Notes: generated from the sequence alone by a model not told the origin. DNA of 64,000 nucleotides from M30B19 sp041741535 (GCA_041741535.1 JBGSJV010000162.1:8019-72018), one strand, 5' to 3'; shown: positions 34,289 to 44,278, counted from the stretch's first letter. Made by a program: numbers and translations.

Positions 34289-35374
34289 GTGCCTACCATC
34301 ATCGATGGCTACAACTTACTGAGAACATGTGGATTCGTGGGTGCCCGGGTTGGACCGGGGACTCTGGAACGTGCCCGTGGCATGTTGTTAGGGTTCCTTG
34401 CCCAAGTGTTTGCTCCTGAGGAACGCGGCGAAGTGACAGTCGTGTTCGATTCAGCGGTCCGTTTGCCGGATCTACCCGACTACACCGTGCAAAATGGAAT
34501 TCATGTCCACTTTGCGACGGCTCACCGCGATGCCGACGAGTTGATCGTCGACATGCTGCAAAGGCACTCTGCTCCCAAATCCCTGATGATTGTTTCCAGT
34601 GACCATCAAATTCAGAAGGCTGCCGCCCGGCGGCGGGCTCGGTTTTGTGATTCGGACCGATGGTACGAAGGCATGATCGAAACTAACCGTAGTAACCCAA
34701 GAGTGGTTGCGACGGCGGCCGAGATCGCCTTGGAAATTCAACTGCTGCGGAAAGAACTGGCCGCTGGAACGTCGGACCCGGAACAAGAACACTTGTTGTC
34801 GGAGTTTTCGAAATCGATCGCAACCTTCTTGCCAGCTCCGCCCCCGATCGCGGAGCCCGAACCTCCGCCTGTTCTCGACTTGGCAGCCAAGCCAGTCTCC
34901 CGCGACTTGCGGCATGGGGCACTTAACGACGAGACGATGGCGGAAGTCCTACAATTGCTTGATGGCGACTTTTTGGGGTCCACATTAGGGAAAGATCTAA
35001 AGCCCCAAACTCGAGGAAACGTCACTCCACATCGCGTGGTCGAGATTACCGAACGGACGGATGTTCGCGCGAACCCCAACAAGATTTCCGATCGCGAATC
35101 TAGCATCGAACCCAAATCAACGGCATTCAATCTTTCCGCAGAAGCTACTTCCAAGATTGTGCCGTCGGCTCCGCCCGACAAATTCGAATCCATCGATCCT
35201 GCTACACAGCCTGACCTCCCCCTGACGGATGTGCCGTCCCAGCAATTGGACCGCTGGAATCGGCAGTTGAAAGAAACCGATATCACGATCTTCCCACCCG
35301 GTTATGGGGAAGACGTGATTTTCTCAGAATCGTTCGAGATCGATAATCGTTTGAAGAAGAAACCTCGAACGTAG
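34289..35374 (+). CDS. NYN-domain (YacP-like) RNA-processing protein
   Basis: This protein is about 361 residues. The first 170 carry the NYN/YacP fold: PTIIDGYNLLRTCGF with the metal-binding Asp and Asn, TVVFDSA, ADELIVDML, and MIVSSDHQIQKAA. Such domains are PIN-like nucleases acting on RNA, tRNA or ribosomal RNA in other bacteria. Residues 180-361 are Pro/Ser-rich and low in known domains. The GTG at 34289 or a TTG at 34271 starts the gene just after sdhB, so it may be cotranscribed with it. Confidence 0.8.
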   Translation: MPTIIDGYNLLRTCGFVGARVGPGTLERARGMLLGFLAQVFAPEERGEVTVVFDSAVRLPDLPDYTVQNGIHVHFATAHRDADELIVDMLQRHSAPKSLMIVSSDHQIQKAAARRRARFCDSDRWYEGMIETNRSNPRVVATAAEIALEIQLLRKELAAGTSDPEQEHLLSEFSKSIATFLPAPPPIAEPEPPPVLDLAAKPVSRDLRHGALNDETMAEVLQLLDGDFLGSTLGKDLKPQTRGNVTPHRVVEITERTDVRANPNKISDRESSIEPKSTAFNLSAEATSKIVPSAPPDKFESIDPATQPDLPLTDVPSQQLDRWNRQLKETDITIFPPGYGEDVIFSESFEIDNRLKKKPRT

Positions 35375-35487
35375 CTGACGTGGGCTTTGGCGGAATTCGA
35401 AACGCCAAGGCGTCGAAAACGCGAAGATTGCCTGAACCAAGTTCCTCAATGCTCGCTCCGCCACTGCGTTTCAAGATCTCTCCGGAT

Positions 35488-35853
35488 TTAGGAACTTGTA
35501 CGTTCGATCCAAACGGGTTCGGGTTGAATCGATTCGGCACAGGGCTTGCCACTATCGACGCGTCCACTGCCCGCGAAGCGGCTAATGACTCGAACGGTCA
35601 TGTCGTGGTCGCACGCGATTTGGCAACTAAGCCGAGCGCCCTTTACCTCTCGAGCGCGAAGACAATCTTGCTCGGCTTGAGTCATGCGGGTAGGTTCTCC
35701 CGCAACGAACTCGACACGACAGGTCGTGCACTTGGAGTTGCCACCACAGGCGTGGAGCTGATCCTGGCCGGCGTCTTCGATCAAGGCCAAAACCAGGCGT
35801 TTGCCTTGTGGGACGGAAAACTGGCCAACTCCATCGACGGTCAATACGGGCAT
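35488..35853 (-). CDS. 2Fe-2S ferredoxin-like protein
   Basis: This 121-residue protein has plant-type 2Fe-2S ligands: ACGGNSKCTTC (C-x5-C-x2-C) and a later Cys in RLSCQIACD. The N-terminus is the usual beta strand pair. It would transfer electrons in the cytoplasm. The tail after about residue 95 is not conserved. AGGAAG lies 7 nt before the ATG. Its neighbours do not reveal the partner. Confidence 0.88.
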   Translation of the reverse strand: MPVLTVDGVGQFSVPQGKRLVLALIEDAGQDQLHACGGNSKCTTCRVEFVAGEPTRMTQAEQDCLRAREVKGARLSCQIACDHDMTVRVISRFAGSGRVDSGKPCAESIQPEPVWIERTSS

Positions 35854-35883
35854 GCGTTCACTTCCTAACGTTGTTCGATCGGA

Positions 35884-37152
35884 CTACTGCAACTTCTGCA
35901 AAAACTGGACAAACTCGCGGTCAATTTCAGCCAACGACTTGCCGAGCTTCTCCTCCAGTAATGCGATTCGCTGTTCGCCTGTTTGTTGGACAAGCGGCGT
36001 CTTCTTCGACAGTTCCTGGAGATAGGCTTGGTACTGTTTAGCATACTTCTTCAATAGAAAATAGTTGAGGGCCCACGCCTCCGCATAGGCATCCAAGGTG
36101 GCGGTTCCATCACGAAATCGTTTATCGTCTTGAATCAAAGTAGCCAGCGAATCTGCGGGGCGTTGATTCAAGTACTGCTTCGCGCGATGAAATCGTAACA
36201 CGTTGATCTTACCGATGCCTTTCCAACCCTGTTTGCTGGTCAGATCCGGCGCTTCAAAGTACACCGCCAGGCCTTCGCTGACCCAAAGTGGGATGTCGGC
36301 CAATCGCTGTTGCATGCCATTGTTATACATGAGTTGATGGGTCGCTTCGTGGACAATCGTCGCGACCATGGGCACCGCGTTGGGATGCGAAAGAGCTTGA
36401 GAAAGTCCGCGCTCCCGATTCCCGAACTGGCCGTCGGCCATCAAGTCGTACATCACCACCCAGTTGTTTAGCACGTGATAGTATCCAATAATTCCAGTCG
36501 GTTCGGCTTTCATGTCCGTTCGCGCAAATCGTTCGAATTGGGCGCGATTGGCGAACACCAAAACGATCAGGGGACGCTGGGCGGGTTGTGGATCAAAGCC
36601 ACGATTTTTCCAATAATTATTGAATCCCGCAAACAAACGCTCGTACAAAGCACCGACCCACTGGGCGTATTCCCGGTCGGTCCAATAACAAACCGTGTAA
36701 TGCCGAGTCTGATGCAGGCGAAATCCTTCCGGCAGTTCTTCCTTCAGTCGAGCTTCCAACGCCGCCGCATGTAGTTCGACGGGTTGATCATGCTGCTCGC
36801 GGGACACAACTTCTTGTTGGCGCAAAATCAACAGGTGTCCCAACATGTCTTGGAATAACAGACTGCCGTCCAATGCTTCGACTTCAATCTTGCCGTCCAC
36901 GGTCCTTGGGGACTCGTCCGCCAGTTTGATCTCCAAGCGATCCCAAGCTCGAACGGTGACGGCCTCGGGATTGATATCATCATTACCGTTGGAAGCGGGC
37001 GGCTCCGAATCGGCCTGAGCCCGACCAAATGCCCCATCAGGCGAACTGGCCAGCAGGAGCCAAACAACTAAGGACAAAAGCCGCCAAGTGTCACGAACTT
37101 TTGTCCGAGGGAATATACCGACTGGAAAAGAACCCATATGCAATCCAAGCAT
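35884..37152 (-). CDS. DUF1570-type exported metallopeptidase-like protein
   Basis: This 422-residue protein has an N-terminal hydrophobic segment (WRLLSLVVWLLLASSPDGAFG) as a signal. The zinc motif VHEATHQL sits in the C-terminal half, with the downstream WVSEGLAVYFE segment carrying the third ligand, as in gluzincin-like DUF1570 proteins. These are planctomycete-rich, and their substrates are unknown. Start choice is between 37152 and 37137; neither has a strong ribosome site. Confidence 0.8.
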   Translation of the reverse strand: MLGLHMGSFPVGIFPRTKVRDTWRLLSLVVWLLLASSPDGAFGRAQADSEPPASNGNDDINPEAVTVRAWDRLEIKLADESPRTVDGKIEVEALDGSLLFQDMLGHLLILRQQEVVSREQHDQPVELHAAALEARLKEELPEGFRLHQTRHYTVCYWTDREYAQWVGALYERLFAGFNNYWKNRGFDPQPAQRPLIVLVFANRAQFERFARTDMKAEPTGIIGYYHVLNNWVVMYDLMADGQFGNRERGLSQALSHPNAVPMVATIVHEATHQLMYNNGMQQRLADIPLWVSEGLAVYFEAPDLTSKQGWKGIGKINVLRFHRAKQYLNQRPADSLATLIQDDKRFRDGTATLDAYAEAWALNYFLLKKYAKQYQAYLQELSKKTPLVQQTGEQRIALLEEKLGKSLAEIDREFVQFLQKLQ

Positions 37153-37537
37153 GGTCACGCGACAAGATCTTCCTGGCCTACTCATTCTAGCGTATGTTTC
37201 GCGCGGCGGCTACCTTCATGTTGACGATCGAATCGTGATCGCGGCGGTCGAGACTGTTCGGACAGGATTCCTCGCTCGGCTGTTTGTTAAATGGGGCCTG
37301 ACCTTAGAACTTATGCGATTCTGGACCACGAGACATAACCCAAACGGGCAACACCAATTCAGGACAAAGCGGATATTTCCGGCGTGACACTTTACAAACA
37401 ACCACACCGGACAATTGACCGAATGGGACACCCAAACGAGTGGCCCCTAGTTTCATCACGGATTATCGACTCGTAAAATCGATGTCCGGATGTGATCGGC
37501 TTTCCAGTCACCCATTCACCATGAAAGAACCCCAGAC
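37153..37537. other. Divergent intergenic region before nagB
   Basis: About 385 nt lie between the DUF1570 gene (minus) and nagB (plus). It must hold both promoters. I cannot define boxes or an operator with confidence and see no gene or repeat. Confidence 0.35.
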
Positions 37538-38320
37538 ATGCAGCTCATTCTGACCAAGAATCGTGCGGAACTTGGGCCGTTGGTCGCTCGAGCAGCAGCA
37601 GCCCGCTTGGAAGCGGCGATTGCGCAGCGTGGGCAGGCCACGTTGGTCGTGGCTACGGGCGCGTCACAATTCGAAGTGCTCGCGGAACTTGTTCGACAAA
37701 CCAATGTCGACTGGTCGCGAGTCCATGGCTTTCACTTGGACGAGTATTTGGGCCTCACCCCGGATCACCCCGCTTCGTTTTGTCATTATCTCCAGACCCG
37801 TTTTGTGTTGCACGTTCCTTTGGCCTCGTTCCATTTTTTGGTTGGGAATCAACCTGCGGACATGCTTTTGCAATCCGCGAACACCGCGTTAGCGAATCGA
37901 CCGATTGATGTGGCCTTGGTTGGCATTGGCGAAAACGGACATTTGGCGTTTAACGACCCGCCGGCCGACTTCGATTGTCAGGAACCTTATCTGATTGTGC
38001 CGTTGGACGAACTTTGTCGTCGGCAACAAGTTGGCGAGGGCTGGTTCGCGTCGCTGGACGATGTTCCGACGCAGGCCATCAGTATGTCCATCCGCCAAAT
38101 CCTCAAAGCGGAGTCGATTTTCTGTAGCGTGCCCGGTCCGCAAAAAGCGGCAGCCGTTCGCGCGACTCTGGAAGAGCCGATTAGCCCCATGGTCCCCGCC
38201 AGTATCCTGCGGACGCACGACAACACGTGGTTGGTATTGGACGAAGCGTCTGCCCAACTTTTGTCATTTGAATCGCAGTCCTGGTTGAAACGTCCTGATC
38301 CCCAAATGGTCGCACGATGA
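37538..38320 (+). CDS. nagB: Glucosamine-6-phosphate deaminase
   Basis: This 260-residue protein matches NagB: TLVVATGASQFEVLAEL, the active-site segment FHLDEYLGL, PASFCHYL, and ALVGIGENGHLAFNDPPADF. It converts glucosamine-6-phosphate to fructose-6-phosphate and ammonia in the cytoplasm. Its stop overlaps the nagA start (ATGA at 38317), so the two form an amino-sugar catabolic operon. No adjacent transporter or regulator is seen. Confidence 0.92.
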   Translation: MQLILTKNRAELGPLVARAAAARLEAAIAQRGQATLVVATGASQFEVLAELVRQTNVDWSRVHGFHLDEYLGLTPDHPASFCHYLQTRFVLHVPLASFHFLVGNQPADMLLQSANTALANRPIDVALVGIGENGHLAFNDPPADFDCQEPYLIVPLDELCRRQQVGEGWFASLDDVPTQAISMSIRQILKAESIFCSVPGPQKAAAVRATLEEPISPMVPASILRTHDNTWLVLDEASAQLLSFESQSWLKRPDPQMVAR

Positions 38321-39225
38321 CCAACTATTTTGACCTGCAAGTCAATGGATTTTGTGGAATCGATTTCAACTCGGATGATTTGACATTCGAACAAATCGAC
38401 ATCGCATGCGAGCGTCTCCGTTCGGCCGGAGTCCCGCGAATACTAGCGACGGTCATCACCGCTCCCGTCGAATCGATGTGCCGAAGAATCGGGAAACTGG
38501 CCCAAGCGATCTCATCCAGTTCGTTGGTCGAGCAGACGATCATTGGAATTCACGTCGAGGGCCCGTTTATCTCAGCCGAACCCGGCTACGTCGGGGCGCA
38601 CCCGCGGTCCGCCGTCCTACCCGCCGACCTACGAATTTGCCAGCAACTCTGCGCGGCAGGCGAAGGCTACGTTCGGCTCATGACGTTGGCGCCGGAAGTC
38701 GATCCGAATCAGCAAGTCCTCCGCTTTTTGCATGCCCAACAAATCGTGGTCGCGGCCGGACACACCGACGCCTCACGCGAGCAACTGCTGCGGGCGATCG
38801 ACGATGGATTGAGCATGTTCACCCATTTGGGAAATGGCTGCCCTTTGAATTTGGCTCGGCACGACCACATCATCAATCGGGTTTTGAGCCTGGCCGACCA
38901 GCTAAGCATCTCGTTGATCGCCGATAATCGTCACTTGCCGGACTTTGTGCTCCGACTGTACTTGGACTTCATTCCCGACCACAATGTAATCATCGTGTCC
39001 GACTCGATTAGTGCGGCAGGGTTGGGGCCGGGCACGTATCCACTGGGGGGACAGTCGATTCAGGTCGATGAACTTGGGAGAGCGTGGGCGGCCAACGGGA
39101 AACACATGGCGGGTTCGACGGGGATTCTGTCCCAAATGGCGACTTGGTTGGTTCAGGAACAAGGTTGGCCACTGGACCGAGTCCTAAAGTGGACTTGCGA
39201 GAACCCCAGTCGCTTGATCGTTTAA
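38317..39225 (+). CDS. nagA: N-acetylglucosamine-6-phosphate deacetylase, short form
   Basis: This 302-residue protein has the NagA metal and active-site residues: VEGPF with the metal Glu, VVAAGHTDA and MFTHLGNGC with metal His, and IIVSDSISAAGLGPG with the catalytic Asp. It starts directly at YFDLQVNGFCG and lacks most of the N-terminal beta-sandwich found in typical NagA (about 380 residues). The reaction removes acetate to give glucosamine-6-phosphate, the substrate of NagB, whose gene overlaps it by 4 nt. Confidence 0.9.
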   Translation: MTNYFDLQVNGFCGIDFNSDDLTFEQIDIACERLRSAGVPRILATVITAPVESMCRRIGKLAQAISSSSLVEQTIIGIHVEGPFISAEPGYVGAHPRSAVLPADLRICQQLCAAGEGYVRLMTLAPEVDPNQQVLRFLHAQQIVVAAGHTDASREQLLRAIDDGLSMFTHLGNGCPLNLARHDHIINRVLSLADQLSISLIADNRHLPDFVLRLYLDFIPDHNVIIVSDSISAAGLGPGTYPLGGQSIQVDELGRAWAANGKHMAGSTGILSQMATWLVQEQGWPLDRVLKWTCENPSRLIV

Positions 39226-39350
39226 CCCGAAGCGGCTTGCCAACATGTGGATCAACACCGGTCGCCACTTTCCGCCCCAGCCTCCCTTCACAAACCAATC
39301 ACGACCCACGCTCGAAAACGGTTTTTGACCAACGCATTAGGTTATTTCGA

Positions 39351-40427
39351 ATGACGAAGACTGTCCAAACTTGGCATGCCCTCGAATGGCCGGCAAACAT
39401 CGTCGATCTACCGTCGACGGTGATCCTGTTTGGCAAGGACAACTTCCTGATTGACATGTCGTTACGGCATACGTTCCACTGTTTGACGGGCGGCGACGTG
39501 GACGTATTGCCGCCACCAAAACTTGACGGCGACCATCTGCGTTGGACGGATCTGGATGCTGAACTGGCAACGGGCTCTTTGTTTTCGCATGGTCATTCGC
39601 AACCCGTGGTGGTGATTGATGCCGATTCGTTTATCAGCAAACATCGGCCCGAGTTGGAATCGTGGGTCGCCAAGCCAACATCGTCCAACACCCTGGTGAT
39701 GGTGACCGATACGTGGCAAGCAACGACCAAGCTTTACAAACTGGTGCAGCAACATGGCGTGCTGGTTTTATGCGACCCGCCCACGACCAGTGCCAAAAGC
39801 AAAGCCGTGGATGTCAAGCAAATTGCCAAGTGGATCGCCCATTGGGCCAAGCATCATTACCAATTGGAAGTCCCCAGCGAAGTGGCAACTTTGTTGTGGG
39901 ATTTTTCACAAGATTCATTTGGAATGGTCGACACCAGTTTGTCGAAACTAAGTCTGCTATTTACCCCCGGCACCTCGATTACGCTGGCGGACATTCGAAC
40001 TCATGTTGGCGGTTGGAAGGCCGAAACCGTTTGGCAAGCGATCGACCAAGCCATGGACGGCCAAGTGATGAAGGCCATCGAAACCCTGCATCCGATTTTT
40101 CACGCGGGCGAACATCCGCTAAGCGTCATGGGCCAATTGTCGTGGTCCCTAAGACGTTATTCCGTAGCGTACGACCATTACAACGAAGTTCGACTTCGTG
40201 GGCTTGGCCGCCCAGACATGAAAGAGTCTTTGTTGCTGGCAGGGTTTCACAGTTGGGGTTCCGAAGTAGAAAAAGCAGCGGCACGCTTGAAACGACTCGG
40301 CCGCAGGCGTTTGGATTGTCTGCATCATTGGCTATTGGACATCGACCTCGCGTTAAAGTTCACGCATTCCGACGAAGCCCTCGGTCGGCAATTGATCGAA
40401 CGATTTCTGGTTCAATTGAGTGAGTAG
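39351..40427 (+). CDS. holA: DNA polymerase III delta subunit-like protein
   Basis: This 358-residue protein has the delta-subunit layout: STVILFGKDNFLIDMSLRHTF near the start, then AKHHYQLEVPSEVATLLWDFS, the LSKLSLLF segment, and a C-terminal PLSVMGQLSWSLRRYSVAYD helix bundle ending GSEVEKAAARLKRLG. Delta opens the beta clamp within the clamp loader. Sequence similarity is weak, as usual for HolA. The ATG at 39351 is in a good position; an ORF start at 39084 is inside nagA. Confidence 0.8.
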   Translation: MTKTVQTWHALEWPANIVDLPSTVILFGKDNFLIDMSLRHTFHCLTGGDVDVLPPPKLDGDHLRWTDLDAELATGSLFSHGHSQPVVVIDADSFISKHRPELESWVAKPTSSNTLVMVTDTWQATTKLYKLVQQHGVLVLCDPPTTSAKSKAVDVKQIAKWIAHWAKHHYQLEVPSEVATLLWDFSQDSFGMVDTSLSKLSLLFTPGTSITLADIRTHVGGWKAETVWQAIDQAMDGQVMKAIETLHPIFHAGEHPLSVMGQLSWSLRRYSVAYDHYNEVRLRGLGRPDMKESLLLAGFHSWGSEVEKAAARLKRLGRRRLDCLHHWLLDIDLALKFTHSDEALGRQLIERFLVQLSE

Positions 40428-40470
40428 GTGAGTACGTGAGTTGGTGAGTGAGTGGGTGAATAGGTGAGTG
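40420..40470. repeat. GTGAG-type microsatellite
   Basis: About 50 bp of degenerate GTGAG/GTGAGTAG units link holA and the peroxidase gene, including the holA stop and the ribosome site of the next gene. Copy number change here could alter spacing of the ribosome site. Confidence 0.75.
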
Positions 40471-40472
40471 TT

Positions 40473-41612
40473 ATGGTCAACGGTTTGATGATGGCACATC
40501 GCCGCTTGGTGTTTGGGATTCTGGTGTTGCTCTTGCCCTTGAACTTGTCGATCAGCAGCGGCAGATTGCAAGAACCGGCTGCGAGTTCCCCTTCGGTTGC
40601 CCTCCCGTTACCCACAGATACCTTACCACCCACGGCCGATTGGTTACGCAGAGAAACGCCTTTGGGGTTCGCGTCTTTGCCGGCGGAGTATCCGGCGACT
40701 CCATTGTCGGAACTCCAAGTGAACTTGGGGCGGCGTTTGTTTTTTGACCCTATTCTATCGAGCGACCAGACCGTTTCTTGTGCAACCTGTCATCAGCCGG
40801 ACCACGGTATGGCCAGCCCCGACGCGGTGGCGATCGGGATCAAGGGCAAAACGGGGCGCCGCAATGCTCCGTCTCTATTCAATCGAGGGTATGGCAGGTC
40901 ACAGTTTTGGGATGGCCGCGCGGCCACCTTGGAAGAGCAAGCCTTGCAGCCGATTTCGAACCCCGACGAGATGGGTGATGATCTCGAGCAGATCTTGCGC
41001 CGCTTGCAAGAAAATGCCGAATATCGGGCAGAATTCGAGGCTGCCTTTTCGCCGGCCGAAGGGTCGCCCGAGCCGAGTTCGACAGCACCAGCAACGAGTA
41101 TTTCAGCCGAGCGATTGGCCACGGCCCTGGCCGCTTTCCAGCGTTGTCTGGTACTTGCCGATTCGCCCGTCGATCGATTTCGAGCGGCGGACGTCAAAGA
41201 ACTGTCGATGGAAGCACGCCAAGGATTGTGGATTTTCGAGAGCCGAGGTCGCTGTTGGCAATGTCACGCAGGGGATAATTTCTCCGACGAGCAGTTCCAC
41301 AACACAGGCGTTAGTTTTGGCAGCGCCGCGCGGGATCTCGGTCGGGCGGACATCACGCACGACCCGCAAGATCGATACCGGTTCAAGACTCCCAGCCTAC
41401 GTGGAGTCGCTCAAACCGCACCGTACATGCACGACGGAAGTGCAAAATCACTGGAAGATGTGGTAGAATTCTACAACCGGGGCGGATCACCAGAGGACCC
41501 GGAACTTTCGCCTCTTCTTCAGCCACTAAACTTGTCCGTGGAAGAACGGCGTTATTTGGTCGAGTTCCTGCGGGCGTTGTCGCCCAGTCAATCGGCAGCG
41601 TCGACTCCTTAG
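40473..41612 (+). CDS. Di-haem cytochrome c peroxidase (MauG/CcpA family)
   Basis: This 379-residue protein has a signal-like N-terminus (RRLVFGILVLLLPLNLSIS). The haem sites are CATCH at about 103-107 and CWQCH at about 261-265, and it ends with TPSLRGVAQTAPYMHDGS, the family signature. It reduces peroxide or oxidises a partner in the periplasm using cytochrome c-type electrons. The start at 40473 follows AGGTGAG. It is the second gene after holA, with no obvious functional link. Confidence 0.92.
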   Translation: MVNGLMMAHRRLVFGILVLLLPLNLSISSGRLQEPAASSPSVALPLPTDTLPPTADWLRRETPLGFASLPAEYPATPLSELQVNLGRRLFFDPILSSDQTVSCATCHQPDHGMASPDAVAIGIKGKTGRRNAPSLFNRGYGRSQFWDGRAATLEEQALQPISNPDEMGDDLEQILRRLQENAEYRAEFEAAFSPAEGSPEPSSTAPATSISAERLATALAAFQRCLVLADSPVDRFRAADVKELSMEARQGLWIFESRGRCWQCHAGDNFSDEQFHNTGVSFGSAARDLGRADITHDPQDRYRFKTPSLRGVAQTAPYMHDGSAKSLEDVVEFYNRGGSPEDPELSPLLQPLNLSVEERRYLVEFLRALSPSQSAASTP

Positions 41613-41655
41613 CCGATGGGCATTCGTCGACGACCTTTTTCGAAATGGACGGTTC

Positions 41656-43914
41656 GTGTTTACAATCCAATGTGGCAGTTGCCGAGCCAAGTTGAAAGTC
41701 GCGAAGGCTGAACTCATCGGCCAATCTTTGGCCTGCCCCCGCTGCGGAGATATGGTTCACGTGGAGCCGCCGGTGGGTTGGGTACCACCCGCCAATGCCC
41801 ACAACGCAGAGACTCGAGCAGAAGCAAAACCGGACGTCGCTCCCGCGCAACAGCCAGTCGCCAAACGCCGCCGCGACCAATCCGCCCCAAATGCTCCACG
41901 TCCAGAAGACCTCCAGGAAACATTACCCAACGTCGGCAGTTTGGGTTGGGGCGAAGAGCTGAAACTGGTTGACCTCGAACCGGCAACTCCTGCTGGCCAA
42001 CGACCAAACACCGAAGCCAAGCCGGCTCCGCAGGCGACTGGAAAAACCACCAAGGCCGCTGGAGCTCCATCGTCCTCATCAAAAGAAAAGGCCGTTCCAG
42101 ATGCTCTGTTGCGACCGGAGAATTGGGATTCCGCCCGGACACGGAAACGCCGCGCGATGCTATTGGCGGTGATGGCCGCTGTGGGCCTCCTCATTCTGTT
42201 TGGTGCGCTCGGATCATACTGGTGGGGCCAGCAATCGAAACTAGCGGAACTGGCAAAGGCGCCGCCGCAACAACCCGCAAATGTCGAAGGGAAAAAAACA
42301 CCCGCCGAGACGGATACGGACCCCAGCGAACCGCAGGATAAAGAGGCCGAGAAGCCAACGGAACCCGTCGACGGAACTGGAAATCAACAACCATCGCAAC
42401 CCAACGTGGCGCCGCCCAACGAAAATCTCGTCGAACCGAACCCACCAGATGATGGCAAATCAGATCTAGACCCTTCCGAGCTGGCCGAAGCCGCCAACAG
42501 AAACGATGGCGGGCCACGGCCACCACAACCGGACCAATCCCCAGAAGAAATGGGGCTTGGAGGAAACGAAGACGATGGCTCCGAGGGTGGGTTTGAAGAC
42601 ACCATGAAGAAAATCTTCGACGATGGCTTGACCAGCGAATGGGACGACCCAGGACTTCGCGCAATGACCGAAGCCGGCATGGATCCAATCGATGATGTGC
42701 TGAGACAATTTGCCCAACAACAGCCAACGCGGTCCCGCTCGCCGCGTGTTGTGAAACCATTGCCACGAGAAACAAAAACGCAACGCGGGCTAACGGACAA
42801 AATCGCCGGCTTCCGCAACGAACAAGGGCGAGTCCCCCAATTGATGACGATCGCGGAAACGTTGAGCGGACTTCCAGTCTGGATCGACATCCCACGATTC
42901 GAGGGGCAACCCATTCCACTCGATACACCCCGCTTGATGGAATCTGTGCAAACCACGATCCCGGACTTGTTGGCCAGTCAACTGGAACCCTTTGGGTTCT
43001 CGGTCGAACAACATGCTTGGAACCCCGAACGTCCTGATATTTTTGGCCTTCGAGTTTTCCCACGGGACACCGACAAGATGTCCGCAAGTTCGTATTCGAT
43101 CGATTGGTTGGCTGCCGATCTAGCACCTGAGGCTCGGCAAACCGAGTTGCAAAAAGTCGGCAAGTTTTTGAACGACTATATCGCGCCGGGACAATGGGGC
43201 GAAATGGTCGGTGATGCTGAAACCAATCCCGAAGCGCAACGCGCGACGGAAAAAGGTGCCTGGCAGATTCGCGACGGAAAGATCATTGTCGTTCACTATC
43301 CCCATGTCCAAAAACAAATCGCCCGACTGTTGCGACAATTGACCTTGGCAAAATCCAATCAAGGACAACCGCTGAATTGGCCCGCAGAGTTGCTACCCAA
43401 AGCCGTGCAAGAGAGCGGCCGAATGCAAACCGTGATCAACTTGCAATATCATCAACCCGTACCATTGCGAGACATCTTCCAACAAATCTTCAAACAATCC
43501 AATGTAACCGTGGTCGTCGATTGGCCATCGTTGATCGCGGAAGGCTGGACACCGGATACCGTCGTCCCACTTGTGGCTGAGAATCAAACCTTGGTCAGCG
43601 TGTTACAAGAATTGTGTTTGGATATGGGTCTGAGCCTGCGATACATGTCGCCTGATGTCGTGTGCCTGTTGAGTGACTCGGCGGAAGCAGCCTTTGCAGA
43701 TGTGGAGGTTTATCCAGTTGCCGACCTCTGTCCATCGGCTCGGGAGTGGCCGGTTTTGGGCAGCCGGTTAAATCGACTGTTGGAGCAGGATCTCAACCGC
43801 TACCCAACGGCGTATCTCTATTTCGATCCGGATTTTGGCTCAATCGTTGCGAGAATTCCGCAATCCAGCCATCAACGACTGCACGCCTACTTTCGCGCCG
43901 CACGACTGCCGTGA
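41656..43914 (+). CDS. Zinc-ribbon, membrane-anchored protein with long disordered linker
   Basis: This 752-residue protein starts (GTG) with a small zinc ribbon: CGSC at 6-9 and CPRC at 27-30. A Pro/Glu-rich segment, one membrane helix (MLLAVMAAVGLLILFGALGSY) near 170-185, a long acidic-Pro linker, and a folded C-terminal region from about 370 follow. That region contains two similar repeats (LTIAETLSGLP-like and VINLQYHQPVPLRDIFQQIF) that resemble secretin/TonB N-domain strands. I do not recognise a named family. Its single-membrane topology with the C-terminus outside suggests a periplasmic binding or assembly role. Confidence 0.7.
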   Translation: MFTIQCGSCRAKLKVAKAELIGQSLACPRCGDMVHVEPPVGWVPPANAHNAETRAEAKPDVAPAQQPVAKRRRDQSAPNAPRPEDLQETLPNVGSLGWGEELKLVDLEPATPAGQRPNTEAKPAPQATGKTTKAAGAPSSSSKEKAVPDALLRPENWDSARTRKRRAMLLAVMAAVGLLILFGALGSYWWGQQSKLAELAKAPPQQPANVEGKKTPAETDTDPSEPQDKEAEKPTEPVDGTGNQQPSQPNVAPPNENLVEPNPPDDGKSDLDPSELAEAANRNDGGPRPPQPDQSPEEMGLGGNEDDGSEGGFEDTMKKIFDDGLTSEWDDPGLRAMTEAGMDPIDDVLRQFAQQQPTRSRSPRVVKPLPRETKTQRGLTDKIAGFRNEQGRVPQLMTIAETLSGLPVWIDIPRFEGQPIPLDTPRLMESVQTTIPDLLASQLEPFGFSVEQHAWNPERPDIFGLRVFPRDTDKMSASSYSIDWLAADLAPEARQTELQKVGKFLNDYIAPGQWGEMVGDAETNPEAQRATEKGAWQIRDGKIIVVHYPHVQKQIARLLRQLTLAKSNQGQPLNWPAELLPKAVQESGRMQTVINLQYHQPVPLRDIFQQIFKQSNVTVVVDWPSLIAEGWTPDTVVPLVAENQTLVSVLQELCLDMGLSLRYMSPDVVCLLSDSAEAAFADVEVYPVADLCPSAREWPVLGSRLNRLLEQDLNRYPTAYLYFDPDFGSIVARIPQSSHQRLHAYFRAARLP

Positions 43915-44205
43915 CATAAACGGCGTTGAGTCCAGGTTCGCATCGCGTGTTCAACCGTCCGCTAATCCGTTGTCGGGGGCCAACATTGTCGTTGGCCAAC
44001 TGTCGTTTGTGGATTGGTATTGCCAACGGTCGGCAAGGTATGCGTGGGAGATTGCCTGTCCCTTGAACGTACGGACTCGGAAACCCCTGACCGGTTTTCC
44101 AAAATCATTCCCCCTACATTTTACGTGTGGCTGGGATTTTGCCCCGAAGAATTCGCCGTTCACGGCTTCCGTCCAAAACCCGTTGTGGTAGAATTTTGGA
44201 GCAAT

Positions 44206-44278
44206 GCGGGTGTAACTCAGTTGGTAGAGTGACAGCTTCCCAAGCTGTATGTCGAGAGTTCGAATCTCTTCACCCGCT
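44206..44278 (+). tRNA. tRNA-Gly (anticodon CCC)
   Basis: It folds as a full tRNA: acceptor GCGGGTG/CACCCGC, D-stem ACTC/GAGT, anticodon stem ACAGC/GCTGT with loop TTCCCAA (anticodon CCC), and T-loop TTCGAAT. No CCA is encoded. A run of Ts follows its 3' end. Confidence 0.93.
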
